Of a stretch of 64,000 bases of DNA, positions 55,059 through 63,768 are shown piece after piece (within the stretch, counting starts at the first letter, position 1; each line of letters opens with the position of its first letter). The position numbers and the translations under genes were made by a program. Under the pieces are notes generated by a model that was not told the DNA's origin, made no database searches, and saw only the letters and a list, made by a program, of their open reading frames with translations. The stretch spans positions 3,422,001 to 3,486,000 of the forward strand of contig NZ_CP141048.1 in assembly GCF_034627025.1 (NCBI RefSeq). The letters are read 5' to 3'. This DNA comes from Microvirga lotononidis. Lineage in GTDB: Bacteria > Pseudomonadota > Alphaproteobacteria > Rhizobiales > Beijerinckiaceae.

Positions 55059-55913
55059 ATGAGTGACCTTTTCCCACCCTTCGCTCCGGACCCGAACGAG
55101 CCGCGCAAGCGGCTCTTCAAGCCGGTTCCTTTCCGGATGATCGCCCCCAACATCATCACCCTGATCGCCCTTTGCCTGGGGCTCTGGGCGATCCGGCTGG
55201 CCTTCGACGGGCAGTACGAGCGGGCGGTCGTGGCGGTGATCGTGGCTGCCTTCCTGGACGGGGTCGATGGCCGGATCGCCCGCCTGCTGAAGGGGACGTC
55301 CCGATTCGGCGCCGAGCTCGATTCCCTGGCCGACTTCCTGAATTTCGGCGTCACCCCGGCTTTGATCATCTACAGTTTCGTCCTGCACGAGCTGGGACGG
55401 GTAGGGTGGATCGGCTCCATCGTGCTCGCCATCGCGGCGGCCCTTCGCCTGGCGCGGTTCAACGTCATGATCGACGATCCGAACCGGCCTGAATGGAAGA
55501 AGAACTTCTTCGTCGGCATGGCGGCGCCGATGGGGGCCATGTGCGCCCTGCTGCCGCTCTATCTCTCGTTCCTCGGCATCCCCATTCAGGAATCCTCCGT
55601 CGGCCCCATCGTCCTTGTCTACGTGGTCGGTGTCGCCTTCCTCATGGTTTCGACCATCCCGACCTATTCGGGAAAGACCATGGGCAAGTATGTGCCGCGC
55701 CAGTGGGTCCTGCCGATCTTCGTTCTGTCCGTCGCTGCATTCGGCCTTCTCATCAGCTTCCCTTGGGAGATGCTGAGTCTGATCACGGTCGCCTTCCTGG
55801 CGACGATCCCGATCAGCGTCATGCGGTACCGCAAGCTGGACCGGCAGGATGGCTCAGGCGTTGCCGCGGCCGGATCGTCCCCGTCCGGCGTCGAGCCGCC
55901 TCCCGTCGCTTAG
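55059..55913 (+). CDS. pssA: CDP-diacylglycerol-serine O-phosphatidyltransferase
   Basis: PssA makes phosphatidylserine from CDP-diacylglycerol and serine, feeding Psd. The 284-residue membrane protein has the CDP-alcohol phosphotransferase motif, DGVDGRIARLLKGTSRFGAE then LDSLADF, with the four aspartates of DGxxARxxxxxxxxGxxxDxxxD, and several hydrophobic segments around it. ATG 55059 is preceded by a GGTTGGTG stretch. The block of palindromes between psd and pssA may alter their joint transcript. Confidence 0.95.
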   Translation: MSDLFPPFAPDPNEPRKRLFKPVPFRMIAPNIITLIALCLGLWAIRLAFDGQYERAVVAVIVAAFLDGVDGRIARLLKGTSRFGAELDSLADFLNFGVTPALIIYSFVLHELGRVGWIGSIVLAIAAALRLARFNVMIDDPNRPEWKKNFFVGMAAPMGAMCALLPLYLSFLGIPIQESSVGPIVLVYVVGVAFLMVSTIPTYSGKTMGKYVPRQWVLPIFVLSVAAFGLLISFPWEMLSLITVAFLATIPISVMRYRKLDRQDGSGVAAAGSSPSGVEPPPVA

Positions 55914-56009
55914 CTGACTTGATTCAAGTCCGCCCGGTGCCATGTTGCACCCAGCGTAGCCGTTTGCGTTTATGAGGATCCTGCGGATCCCGGATCGTGG
56001 AGAGAAAAG

Positions 56010-56660
56010 TTGGCGTCTTCTTCCGACGTGTCGAACCCCAGCGGGCGTCCGAAGCTCGTGCTCGCCTCCGCCTCGCCGCGCAGGCTTGGCCTCCTGCAGC
56101 AGGCCGGCATCGAGCCCTATGCCCTCTTGCCCGCGGATGTGGATGAGACGCCCTTGAAGAACGAGGGCGCCAAGGATCTGGCCAAGCGCCTTGCCCGCTC
56201 GAAGGCGGAGGTGGCAAGGAAGGTCGCCCGGGTCCGCGACGACCTGAAGGACGCCTATATCCTATCCGCCGACACCGTCGTGGTGGTCGGCAAGCGGATC
56301 CTGCCCAAGGCGGAGCTCGTGGACGAGGCGGCGGCCTGCCTGAGGCTCCTCTCGGGCCGCGCCCACCGGGTCTATACCTCCGTGTGCCTGATTACGCCTA
56401 AGGATTCCGTTCGCGAGCGGCTGGTGGAAACCCGGGTCCGCTTCAAGCGCCTCTCCCGCGACGAGTTCGAGCGCTATCTCGCCTCCGGCGATTGGCGCGG
56501 CAAGGCCGGCGGCTACGCCATCCAGGGGCTCGCGGGCACCTTCGTGATCAAGCTGGTCGGGTCCTACTCCAACGTCGTGGGCCTGCCCCTCTATGAAGCG
56601 GCGGCCCTGCTCGACGGAGAGGGCTATCCCGTCCGCTCCAGCTGGCTCGACGCGGCCTGA
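56010..56660 (+). CDS. maf: Maf-type nucleoside triphosphate pyrophosphatase
   Basis: Maf cleaves non-canonical or excess nucleoside triphosphates (dTTP/UTP type) to monophosphates. The 216-residue product has [20 protein letters not shown] near residue 16, [13 protein letters not shown] and the [19 protein letters not shown] motif. The start appears to be TTG 56010, because a GGAGAG box lies eight bases upstream and no ATG or GTG fits; a few codons later the fold begins. In most relatives yacG follows maf directly; here a 1.5-kb block with an IS110 element stands between them. Confidence 0.92.
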   Translation: MASSSDVSNPSGRPKLVLASASPRRLGLLQQAGIEPYALLPADVDETPLKNEGAKDLAKRLARSKAEVARKVARVRDDLKDAYILSADTVVVVGKRILPKAELVDEAAACLRLLSGRAHRVYTSVCLITPKDSVRERLVETRVRFKRLSRDEFERYLASGDWRGKAGGYAIQGLAGTFVIKLVGSYSNVVGLPLYEAAALLDGEGYPVRSSWLDAA

Positions 56661-56710
56661 GCCCGTCCCTTCGAGGTGAGAGCTGCCTTGCGCGGGAGCG
56701 CCCAGGCATC

Positions 56711-56905
56711 GGGCCCAAAGCGAAGTCCGCTTGGGATCCAATCCGGTGCCTGCTTCTTTAATGAGAGCATCGGGCCGAGCGGAAAGCCGGACCTATTTTT
56801 CAAAAGAGCATCGAACGCAAAAGTGGGAACCGGTTTTGCGTGGAAAGATGCGTCAAACCCGAAAGTGAGAGCGTCGGACGTGAGTTCGATTTCACGTCCG
56901 ATGCT
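56711..56905. repeat. Intergenic palindrome family B, large copy after maf
   Basis: The block holds GGGCCCAAAGCGAAGTCCGC, AGAGCATCGGGCCGAGCGGA, AACGCAAAAGTGGGAACCGG then TTTTGCGT, and a long stem AGCGTCGGACGTGA (56870-56883) with TCACGTCCGATGCT (56892-56905). The AAAAGTGGGAACCGGTTTT core is a pattern I recall as frequent between rhizobial genes. Confidence 0.7.
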
Positions 56906-56947
56906 TGTCTTATGATTTTCCTGTCCTGATCGAGCAAGATGAGGACA

Positions 56948-57046
56948 CCGCCAGCGAGACGCGAGCTCGCTGGCGGTGGGAGGGGACGGGTCGTTCCGAT
57001 GCAGACCGGTGCGGGTCGAGCTAGAGTCGGACCGCCCCTCTCTTTT
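56948..57046 (+). ncRNA. Candidate IS110 bridge RNA (left-end structured region)
   Basis: Upstream of the IS110 transposase, CCGCCAGCGAG (56948-56958) pairs perfectly with CTCGCTGGCGG (56966-56976). It is followed by a longer imperfect stem whose outer arms are GAGGGG and CCCCTC and inner arms TCCGA and TCGGA, enclosing a loop of about 35 bases. IS110 relatives such as IS621 carry a bridge RNA in the non-coding left end, with a 5' stem-loop and internal guide loops. The layout here fits that idea, but the guide sequences and element ends were not resolved. Confidence 0.35.
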
Positions 57047-57089
57047 CCTCGTGGCCTGAACGGATACCCGGGCGTGATGGCCCGTATGA

Positions 57090-58058
<969 letters not shown>

Positions 58059-58165
58059 TCAATACGGATACTCTAGCTTGGCCCCTCGGGTCACTGACGT
58101 GGCCCATGGGGTCTGCACGATGTTCCGGCAATCCCGTTGCCGTTCAGCAGGAAAGGAGGCGTGCC

Positions 58166-58369
58166 ATGAACGCCGCCAATGAGAACAAGCCGCTTGCGTC
58201 CGCCGGCAAATGCCCGATCTGCGGAAAGCCCGCCCAGCCGGATTACCGGCCCTTCTGCTCGAAACGCTGCGCCGATGTGGATCTGAACCGCTGGCTGTCC
58301 GGCAGCTACGCGATTCCGGCTGTCGAGAGCGAGGAGGACGACCGCGACGAGGACGATAGGGAAGCCTGA
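58166..58369 (+). CDS. yacG: DNA gyrase inhibitor YacG (small zinc protein)
   Basis: YacG binds DNA gyrase and inhibits it. The 67-residue product has the DUF329 zinc site: Cys-Pro-Ile-Cys (KCPICGKPAQ), then FCSKRCADVDLNRWLSGSY with the second pair of cysteines. An acidic tail (SEEDDRDEDDRE) follows. The start ATG 58166 has a strong AAAGGAGG box seven bases upstream, so translation survived the IS110 insertion between it and maf. A longer frame from 58055 would include the transposon edge. Confidence 0.92.
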   Translation: MNAANENKPLASAGKCPICGKPAQPDYRPFCSKRCADVDLNRWLSGSYAIPAVESEEDDRDEDDREA

Positions 58370-58403
58370 AATAATTTCCCCGAATTTTTGTCATCCGAAC
58401 CGC

Positions 58404-58432
58404 TGGACATGCGGCTCAGGTCTGACTATACA
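58404..58432 (+). promoter_or_regulatory. Promoter of tRNA-Phe
   Basis: TGGACA (58404-58409) and TATACA (58427-58432) lie 17 bases apart. The transcript would start near 58439, about 32 bases before the tRNA. Confidence 0.6.
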
Positions 58433-58470
58433 CCCCTCCACGACGCGCACGGCTTCGCCGCGCATCGGAT

Positions 58471-58546
58471 GCCCAGGTAGCTCAGTTGGTAGAGCATGCG
58501 ACTGAAAATCGCAGTGTCGGTGGTTCGATTCCGCCCCTGGGCACCA
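58471..58546 (+). tRNA. tRNA-Phe (anticodon GAA)
   Basis: A full cloverleaf is present: acceptor GCCCAGG/CCUGGGC, D arm GCUC/GAGC, anticodon stem UGCGA/UCGCA with loop CUGAAAA (anticodon GAA), T arm GGUGG/CCGCC with UUCGAUU. The discriminator is A and CCA is encoded. Everything downstream is of lower GC and holds defence and transposon genes, so the 3' end may be an integration site. Confidence 0.98.
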
Positions 58547-59010
58547 CTTATCTTGCTGAAAATATTTAGTTTTTCAGTGCCCCAGTCGGAGGGTCGAAGT
58601 TGTTTGTCCCCTCTGGGCGCGCGCCCGGGGCACAACATCTCATCATGCTCGCAATAGCTTAGGCCACCCTTTAAGTAGCCGAAGAGGCGAACGGAGCCGC
58701 AACTTGGATCCTCTTGGGAAACGCCTGCAATCAGGCGTTTTGCCTGCATCCGGGTATACACTCTACGATATGTTGATTGTAGAAAGCTCGGCTTTAAACG
58801 AGAATTTGCGCCAGCAGGGTTTCAGCAACGCTGTTGAGGAAAAATGCTTCACGATCGGCCCGCCGTGAGTAAGTGTCCAATCTGCAGATTCTGGACATGA
58901 GTCCTAATATCCAGGCTCAGAACCAGAGCAGTTAAGATATCCTACGTTCCCGGAGCCGCTTAGACGGCAGCGATGTAGGAGAGGCATAGAGATAAGGCGG
59001 GGGCAGGTAT
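58547..59010. other. 464-base gap after tRNA-Phe
   Basis: No gene is supported. CTGAAAA (58556-58562) with TTTTCAG (58571-58577) forms a possible tRNA terminator. AAACGCCTG (58719-58727) pairs with CAGGCGTTT (58732-58740) and is followed by T, a good terminator-like hairpin belonging to no visible gene. It may mark the end of a lost gene such as an integrase. The final 100 bases presumably carry the methyltransferase promoter. Confidence 0.5.
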
Positions 59011-60138
59011 ATGGCCGCAGAAGCATCAGGCCGACTGAGTGCGAAGAAAGAGACTGGGGGCAGCGTGAACCGCACTCGTGGACGCGCGAAGTCGCGCCCC
59101 AGGGGCTCGGTAGTCGATCTGTTCTGTGGGGCAGGAGGGCTGACCCACGGCTTCCGTTTGGAAGGCTTTATGGTCGCCGCAGGCGTTGATGTTGACGAGG
59201 ACTGTCGTTATGCGTTCGAGCACAACAACTCGGCACCCTTCATCCGAAAGGACGTAACTAGTCTCCGAGCGTCGGAGCTTCGGGAGTTGTTCTACAAGGG
59301 CGAGCCAACGATCCTGGTCGGTTGCGCACCCTGCCAGCCATTCTCAACGTACAATCAGAAAAACGACGATCCCAAGTGGCGCCTCGTCGAGCGCTTCGGG
59401 AATCTCATAGTGAAGACACTTCCAGATGTCGTTTCTATGGAGAACGTTCCGCGGTTGCTGGATTTTCAGGACGGGAAGGTCTTCAAGAAATTCGTCAGGA
59501 AGCTCACCAATGCCGGATACTTCGTCTACCACGACGTCGTGTTCCTTCCGGACTATGGCCTTCCGCAGCGCCGATCCAGGCTTGTTCTACTCGCGTCTCG
59601 CCATGGCGAGATAGAGCTGGAAGAGCCACAGGTGGAGCCTGACGAATACGTGACGGTGGAGGAAACGATCGGTGGATTGCCGAAACTGACTGCCGGCGCA
59701 TCCGACCCGAATGATCCGTTGCACTCGGCAAGCCGCATGTCCGATCTTAATCTGCGTCGGATCCGAGCCTCCAGACCAGGAGGCACTTGGCTGGACTGGG
59801 ATGAAGAACTCGTCGCGAGTTGTCACAAGGTCGCGACCGGACGCGGCTACATGTCGGTCTACGGTCGCATGAGGGCCGATGAACCGTCGCCTACCATCAC
59901 GACGCAGTTCTTCGGATTCGGGAATGGTCGCTTCGGCCATCCGATACAGGATAGGGCCCTCTCGTTAAGGGAGGGCGCCATGCTCCAGTCCTTTCCGAAA
60001 TCTTACGCCTTCTTGCCACCCGGCAAGAGGATCGAGTTCAAGAAGCTTGGACGGATGATCGGAAATGCCGTTCCGGTCCTGCTGGGCCAAGTGATCGCCA
60101 GAAGCATCCGCAATCATATCGAACTGCATGACCTATGA
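59011..60138 (+). CDS. DNA (cytosine-5-)-methyltransferase of a restriction-modification system
   Basis: The 375-residue enzyme protects its recognition site by C5 methylation. Motif I is VVDLFCGAGGLTHGF (about residue 34), motif IV is GCAPCQPFSTYN with catalytic Cys108, motif VI is MENV (143-146), motif VIII is LPQRRSRLVLLA, and motif X is MIGNAVPVLLGQVIA. The variable target-recognition region (about 210-310) is short. The first 30 residues are basic and low-complexity, so a later start is possible. The stop overlaps the next gene start (ATGA), tying it to the ATPase-nuclease. GC is lower than in the chromosome before the tRNA. Confidence 0.94.
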   Translation: MAAEASGRLSAKKETGGSVNRTRGRAKSRPRGSVVDLFCGAGGLTHGFRLEGFMVAAGVDVDEDCRYAFEHNNSAPFIRKDVTSLRASELRELFYKGEPTILVGCAPCQPFSTYNQKNDDPKWRLVERFGNLIVKTLPDVVSMENVPRLLDFQDGKVFKKFVRKLTNAGYFVYHDVVFLPDYGLPQRRSRLVLLASRHGEIELEEPQVEPDEYVTVEETIGGLPKLTAGASDPNDPLHSASRMSDLNLRRIRASRPGGTWLDWDEELVASCHKVATGRGYMSVYGRMRADEPSPTITTQFFGFGNGRFGHPIQDRALSLREGAMLQSFPKSYAFLPPGKRIEFKKLGRMIGNAVPVLLGQVIARSIRNHIELHDL

Positions 60139-62174
60139 GCCCCAACCGTTTCTCCCTCACAATTAGTCTCAACGTCCTTGAGCATCTCGGCATCAATCTC
60201 TACAGCAACGTACCATCGGTGCTGTCGGAAATCGTAGCGAACGCCTGGGATGCGGATGCCGAAACCGTCGAGGTCACATGGGATCGGGCGAAGGGACGCA
60301 TAGTCATATTCGACGATGGGACGGGTATGACCGCGCAGGAGGTCAACGATCGCTTCCTGAAGGTCGGTCATCGCCGTCGTGACGTCCAACCCGGGCTGAC
60401 AGCCAAGGGGCGGCATCCAATGGGCCGCAAGGGCATCGGAAAGCTATCGCTGTTCTCGATCGCAGGAACGGTCGAGATTGAGACGTCAAGGGACGGTGAG
60501 AAAAGCGCCTTTCGCATGCGCTTGGAGGACATACGACAGAAGGTGCAGAAGGAGGGCGGGACCGGCACCTACGAGCCGACGGATCTCTCTACCGACTCGA
60601 TCGATTTCGACCACGGCACTCGCATTACCCTGACAGACTTGCGACATCGCCAGACGACCGCGACTTCAATGGCACTGCGGAAGCGCGTAGCTCGCCGGTT
60701 CTCGGTTCTTGGTGACGCCTACAACTTCAAAGTTGTCATCGACGGTAAGGAGGTCGTGCCGGCCGACCGGGATTATTATAATAAGCTTCAATACGTTTGG
60801 ACTTACGGTGAACAGACGGAACTTGAGGCGCTTGCTACTCATGCTGAAGTTCTTGAGAAGCGGACATCTTCAACAGCGAACCAAACGCTTGCAATCGCTG
60901 GATGGCTCGGAACGGTGAAGGAGTCTCGACAGCTTAGAGACGAAGAGGGGGATAACCTCAATAGGATTGCGATCTTTGTCCGTGGAAAGATGGCTCAGGA
61001 GGATATTCTAGCCGACTTTTCAGAACGAGGGGTCTATGCAAGCTATCTAATCGGCGAACTGCGCGTCGAAGGACTTGATATCTATGACGGGCCAGGGACA
61101 GAGCGTGATGATGACGCTGCCACCAGCAGTCGCCAGAAGCTAGTCGAGGATGATGAACGTTATCAAGAACTAAAAGCTTTTATCGGTACGGAGCTCAAGC
61201 ACATCCAGAACCGTTGGGCGGATCTGCGGGCGGAAGATGGCGCGAAGAAAGCTCTTGAAATTCCTGCAGTTCAGGCCTGGATGAGCGGGCTGAAACCTGC
61301 AGTTCGTACCAAAGCTCGAAAATGGCTAGGCAAGCTCAATCGGATCAAGATGGATGATGTCAACGAGCAGAAGCAGCTCATCAAGCATGCGGTTCTCGGA
61401 TTCGAATTCTATCGTCTGCACGAGAATCTTGAGGCTTTAGACAACATCTCGGATGATAACCTGTTAACCGCCTTGGAGGTGTTCCAAGAACTGGACGGAT
61501 TGGAAGCGAACCTCTACGGCCAGATCGTGCAGCAGCGGATCAAGGTAATCCGGACACTGCAGGAGAAGGTGGACGAAAACGCACTGGAGAAGGCCATCCA
61601 GCAATATCTCTTCGACCATCTGTGGCTTCTAGATCCATCCTGGGAACGCGCGGAAGGCACACAGGTTATGGAGACCCGAGTCCAGACGATGTTCAAGGAT
61701 GTGACGGCTGAGCTCACGGACGAGGAGCGCCAGGGCCGGCTTGACATCGGCTACCGTAAAGCCGCTGGAGAGCACGTGATCATCGAACTGAAGCGCCCTG
61801 ATCGCGTACTCGGTCGATCGGAGATGCTGGAGCAATCAGAGAAATATCTTTCAGGGATGTTGCGCCTACTCGAAGCGCAGGGAACCCCTCATGAGCCTGT
61901 GGAGATCGTTTTTGTCCTAGGGAAAGAGCCTCGTGAGTGGAAGAACCCTGATGGAAAGCAGCGAACTTTGAGCCAGCTGCAGGTGAATAGGACGCGGATC
62001 GTATTTTATGATCAATTGCTGACAAATGCTGAGAAGGCCTACAATGATTACCTCGCGCATCGGGGAGTTGTCGATACGCTTGGTCAAGTGATCGCGGCCA
62101 TTGAGGATTACGCACCATCAGCTTCTTCCGAGGAGAGCGGACCAGTACTGGCAATTACTAGCTCTGGAGCCTAG
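60135..62174 (+). CDS. GHKL (MORC/MutL-like) ATPase with C-terminal PD-(D/E)XK-type nuclease domain
   Basis: The 679-residue product is the likely restriction subunit. Its N-terminus is a GHKL/Bergerat ATPase: the N-box SEIVANAWDADAETV gives Glu32, Asn36 and Asp39; the G1 box is IFDDGTGMT (60-66); the G2 box is MGRKGIGKLSLFSIAG (96-111). A helical middle part follows (about 300-510). The C-terminus has GRLDIGYRK (Asp537) and HVIIELKRPDR (Glu551, Lys553), spaced as in PD-(D/E)XK nucleases. It starts inside the methyltransferase stop and vsr follows 9 bases after it. Such ATPases in restriction operons were linked to the origin of MORC proteins. The nuclease call is by motif only. Confidence 0.85.
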   Translation: MSPNRFSLTISLNVLEHLGINLYSNVPSVLSEIVANAWDADAETVEVTWDRAKGRIVIFDDGTGMTAQEVNDRFLKVGHRRRDVQPGLTAKGRHPMGRKGIGKLSLFSIAGTVEIETSRDGEKSAFRMRLEDIRQKVQKEGGTGTYEPTDLSTDSIDFDHGTRITLTDLRHRQTTATSMALRKRVARRFSVLGDAYNFKVVIDGKEVVPADRDYYNKLQYVWTYGEQTELEALATHAEVLEKRTSSTANQTLAIAGWLGTVKESRQLRDEEGDNLNRIAIFVRGKMAQEDILADFSERGVYASYLIGELRVEGLDIYDGPGTERDDDAATSSRQKLVEDDERYQELKAFIGTELKHIQNRWADLRAEDGAKKALEIPAVQAWMSGLKPAVRTKARKWLGKLNRIKMDDVNEQKQLIKHAVLGFEFYRLHENLEALDNISDDNLLTALEVFQELDGLEANLYGQIVQQRIKVIRTLQEKVDENALEKAIQQYLFDHLWLLDPSWERAEGTQVMETRVQTMFKDVTAELTDEERQGRLDIGYRKAAGEHVIIELKRPDRVLGRSEMLEQSEKYLSGMLRLLEAQGTPHEPVEIVFVLGKEPREWKNPDGKQRTLSQLQVNRTRIVFYDQLLTNAEKAYNDYLAHRGVVDTLGQVIAAIEDYAPSASSEESGPVLAITSSGA

Positions 62175-62183
62175 TTCAATGGA

Positions 62184-62609
62184 ATGACTTCGTCATTCAA
62201 CGATGATGCTCCTCCTTCGAGTAGCCGATCGGCTCTCATGGCTCGCGTAAAGGGACGCGACACCAAGCCGGAATTGATCGTTCGGCGAGTGGCCCATGCT
62301 CTCGGACACAGGTTTCGCCTTCATCGTCGGGATCTGCCGGGAACGCCGGATATGGTGTTCCCTCGGCTCAAGAAGGTCATCTTCGTCCACGGCTGCTTCT
62401 GGCATCGCCACCCCGGTTGCTCCAAGGCCTCCTCGCCGAAGACTCGAGCTGCGTTCTGGCAGTCGAAGTTCGATGCGAACGTCGAGCGCGATGCGCGGTC
62501 GATAAGGGAGCTGAGGCGAGCGGGTTGGGACGTCGAAGTGGTTTGGGAGTGCGAGACCAAGGATGTCGATGCTCTGGAATCCAAATTGCGGCGATTTCTT
62601 GGTCAATAG
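62184..62609 (+). CDS. vsr: Very short patch repair endonuclease Vsr
   Basis: Vsr nicks DNA beside T:G mismatches that arise when 5-methylcytosine deaminates. The 141-residue product has the full family pattern: MARVKGRDTKPELIVRRVAH, FRLHRRDLPGTPDMVFPRLK with catalytic Asp56, and FVHGCFWHRHPGC with the metal-binding His and Cys. WECETKD lies near the end. It follows the ATPase-nuclease by 9 bases, completing an operon of methylation, cutting and repair of the damage that methylation brings. Confidence 0.95.
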   Translation: MTSSFNDDAPPSSSRSALMARVKGRDTKPELIVRRVAHALGHRFRLHRRDLPGTPDMVFPRLKKVIFVHGCFWHRHPGCSKASSPKTRAAFWQSKFDANVERDARSIRELRRAGWDVEVVWECETKDVDALESKLRRFLGQ

Positions 62610-62617
62610 GGGGCATC

Positions 62618-62816
62618 ATGCATGAAGTATTTGCACGTGCGGTCGAGGCGCTCGTTTCTTCACTGCATCAGCTTTCAGTGTGACCTCCTGTAGCGAGGGG
62701 GCAGTTACCGCGGGGCATGCCCAGTCGAGGAGTATATCTGTTCAGCGAGGGGGAAGGGCATCTGTACGTCGGGCGTTCGAACAATCTGCGCCGCAGGTAT
62801 GGATTGCATTGCCGTC
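62618..62816 (+). pseudogene. Broken GIY-YIG nuclease gene cut by IS5
   Basis: Nine bases after vsr the DNA encodes MHEVFARAVEALVSSLHQLS, then an in-frame TGA (62681-62683). The same frame then continues VARGQLPRGMPSRGVYLFSE, GEGHLYVGRSNNLRRRYGLH and CRP. The GVYLF...LYVGRSNNLRRR part is the start of a GIY-YIG nuclease domain of the type found as a small accessory gene. The frame ends where the IS5 sequence starts near 62817, and no continuation is visible on the far side. The TGA or a nearby small indel had probably already broken it. Confidence 0.65.
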
Positions 62817-63578
62817 CTAGGTCGTAGACTCATAAGCTCGGAGCCACAGCCGCATCGAGGCGAGTTGGATCATGGCGAGGAAGTTGGCGGCGAGCTTGTC
62901 GTAGCGGGTAGCGATGCTTCGGAAGTGCTTAAGCTTGGAGAAGAACCGCTCGATCAGATTGCGCTCGCGGTAGAGCCGCTTGCTGAAGCAGGGTTTGCGG
63001 CGGCGGTTGCTCTTAGGAGGGATGTTGGGCGTGGCACCCTGCCGTTGGATCAAGCCGCGGATGCGGTCAGCGTCATAGGCCTTGTCTGCCAGCACGATGG
63101 TATGCGGGCCGAGATGGTCGAGGTGCGTGTCGGCGATCTGCCGGTCATGCGCCTGTCCCGCTGTCAGGCCGAGCCTGATCGAGAGGCCTTGCGCGTCGAC
63201 AACGACATGGATCTTGGTCGTGAGTCCGCCGCGTGATCGACCGGGACAATGATCTGCCCCCTTTTCGCCGTCGCGGCCTGCTGATGGGAACGAACGGAGG
63301 TGCTGTCGATCATCTGGATGTCGCCATCATGCGAAGCGCTGATAGCGTCCATTAGCCGATCCCAGACACCGACCCTCCGCCATCGCACAAAGCGGTTGTA
63401 ACAGGTGGTGCGGTCCATAGCGTTCTGGCAGGTCGTGCCATGGTGCTCCCGATCGATGCACCCAAAATACGCCGTTTAGCACCCGCCGATCATCGACACG
63501 GAGCATGCCTCTCGGCTTGTTGGGCAGCTGCCGCTTGATCACACGCCATTCGAAGTCGCTCAGGTCATATCGGCTCAT
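62817..63578 (-). mobile_element. Decayed IS5-family (IS427-group) transposase
   Basis: Three frames together spell an IS427-group transposase on the minus strand: MSRYDLSDFEWRVIKRQLPN (63578 inward), then TTCYNRFVRWRRVGVWDRLM to HQQAATAKRG, then HCPGRSRGGLTTKIHVVVDA to the C-terminal SKLKHFRSIATRYDKLAANF. The first frame change (GPHHL where relatives read GPRTTCYN) looks like a two-base loss in a GC repeat. The second is at AAAAGGGGG, a slippery run that may be a natural frameshift site in this group. The first lesion means the copy is probably dead. About 190 bases of gene-free DNA separate it from the AraC gene. Confidence 0.8.
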
Positions 63579-63768
63579 TTTGAGCTTGGATCAGAACGAT
63601 ATGAAAGCCACCAATCCGCAAACGCCCCTTATCGCCGTTCATCGCTAAATTTGGCGTGCCCGTGAACAGTCCTTGGCGACCGTCTGCAACCCATGGCAAA
63701 ACCGCAAGATCGGTCGAGCGCATCATGTCCGCATGCGCTCCGGTGGTGCTGCCACGGAGAACAGGGCG

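Noticed and set aside
58426..58761. Frame antisense to tRNA-Phe ending in GRNRTTDTAIFSRMLYQLSY
   Set aside because: This peptide is the known artefact of translating the reverse strand of tRNA-Phe. There is no independent coding evidence.
62681..62683. In-frame TGA in the GIY-YIG remnant as a selenocysteine codon
   Set aside because: No SECIS-like hairpin was seen after it, selenium is not expected in this family, and the gene is broken further on by the IS5 sequence.
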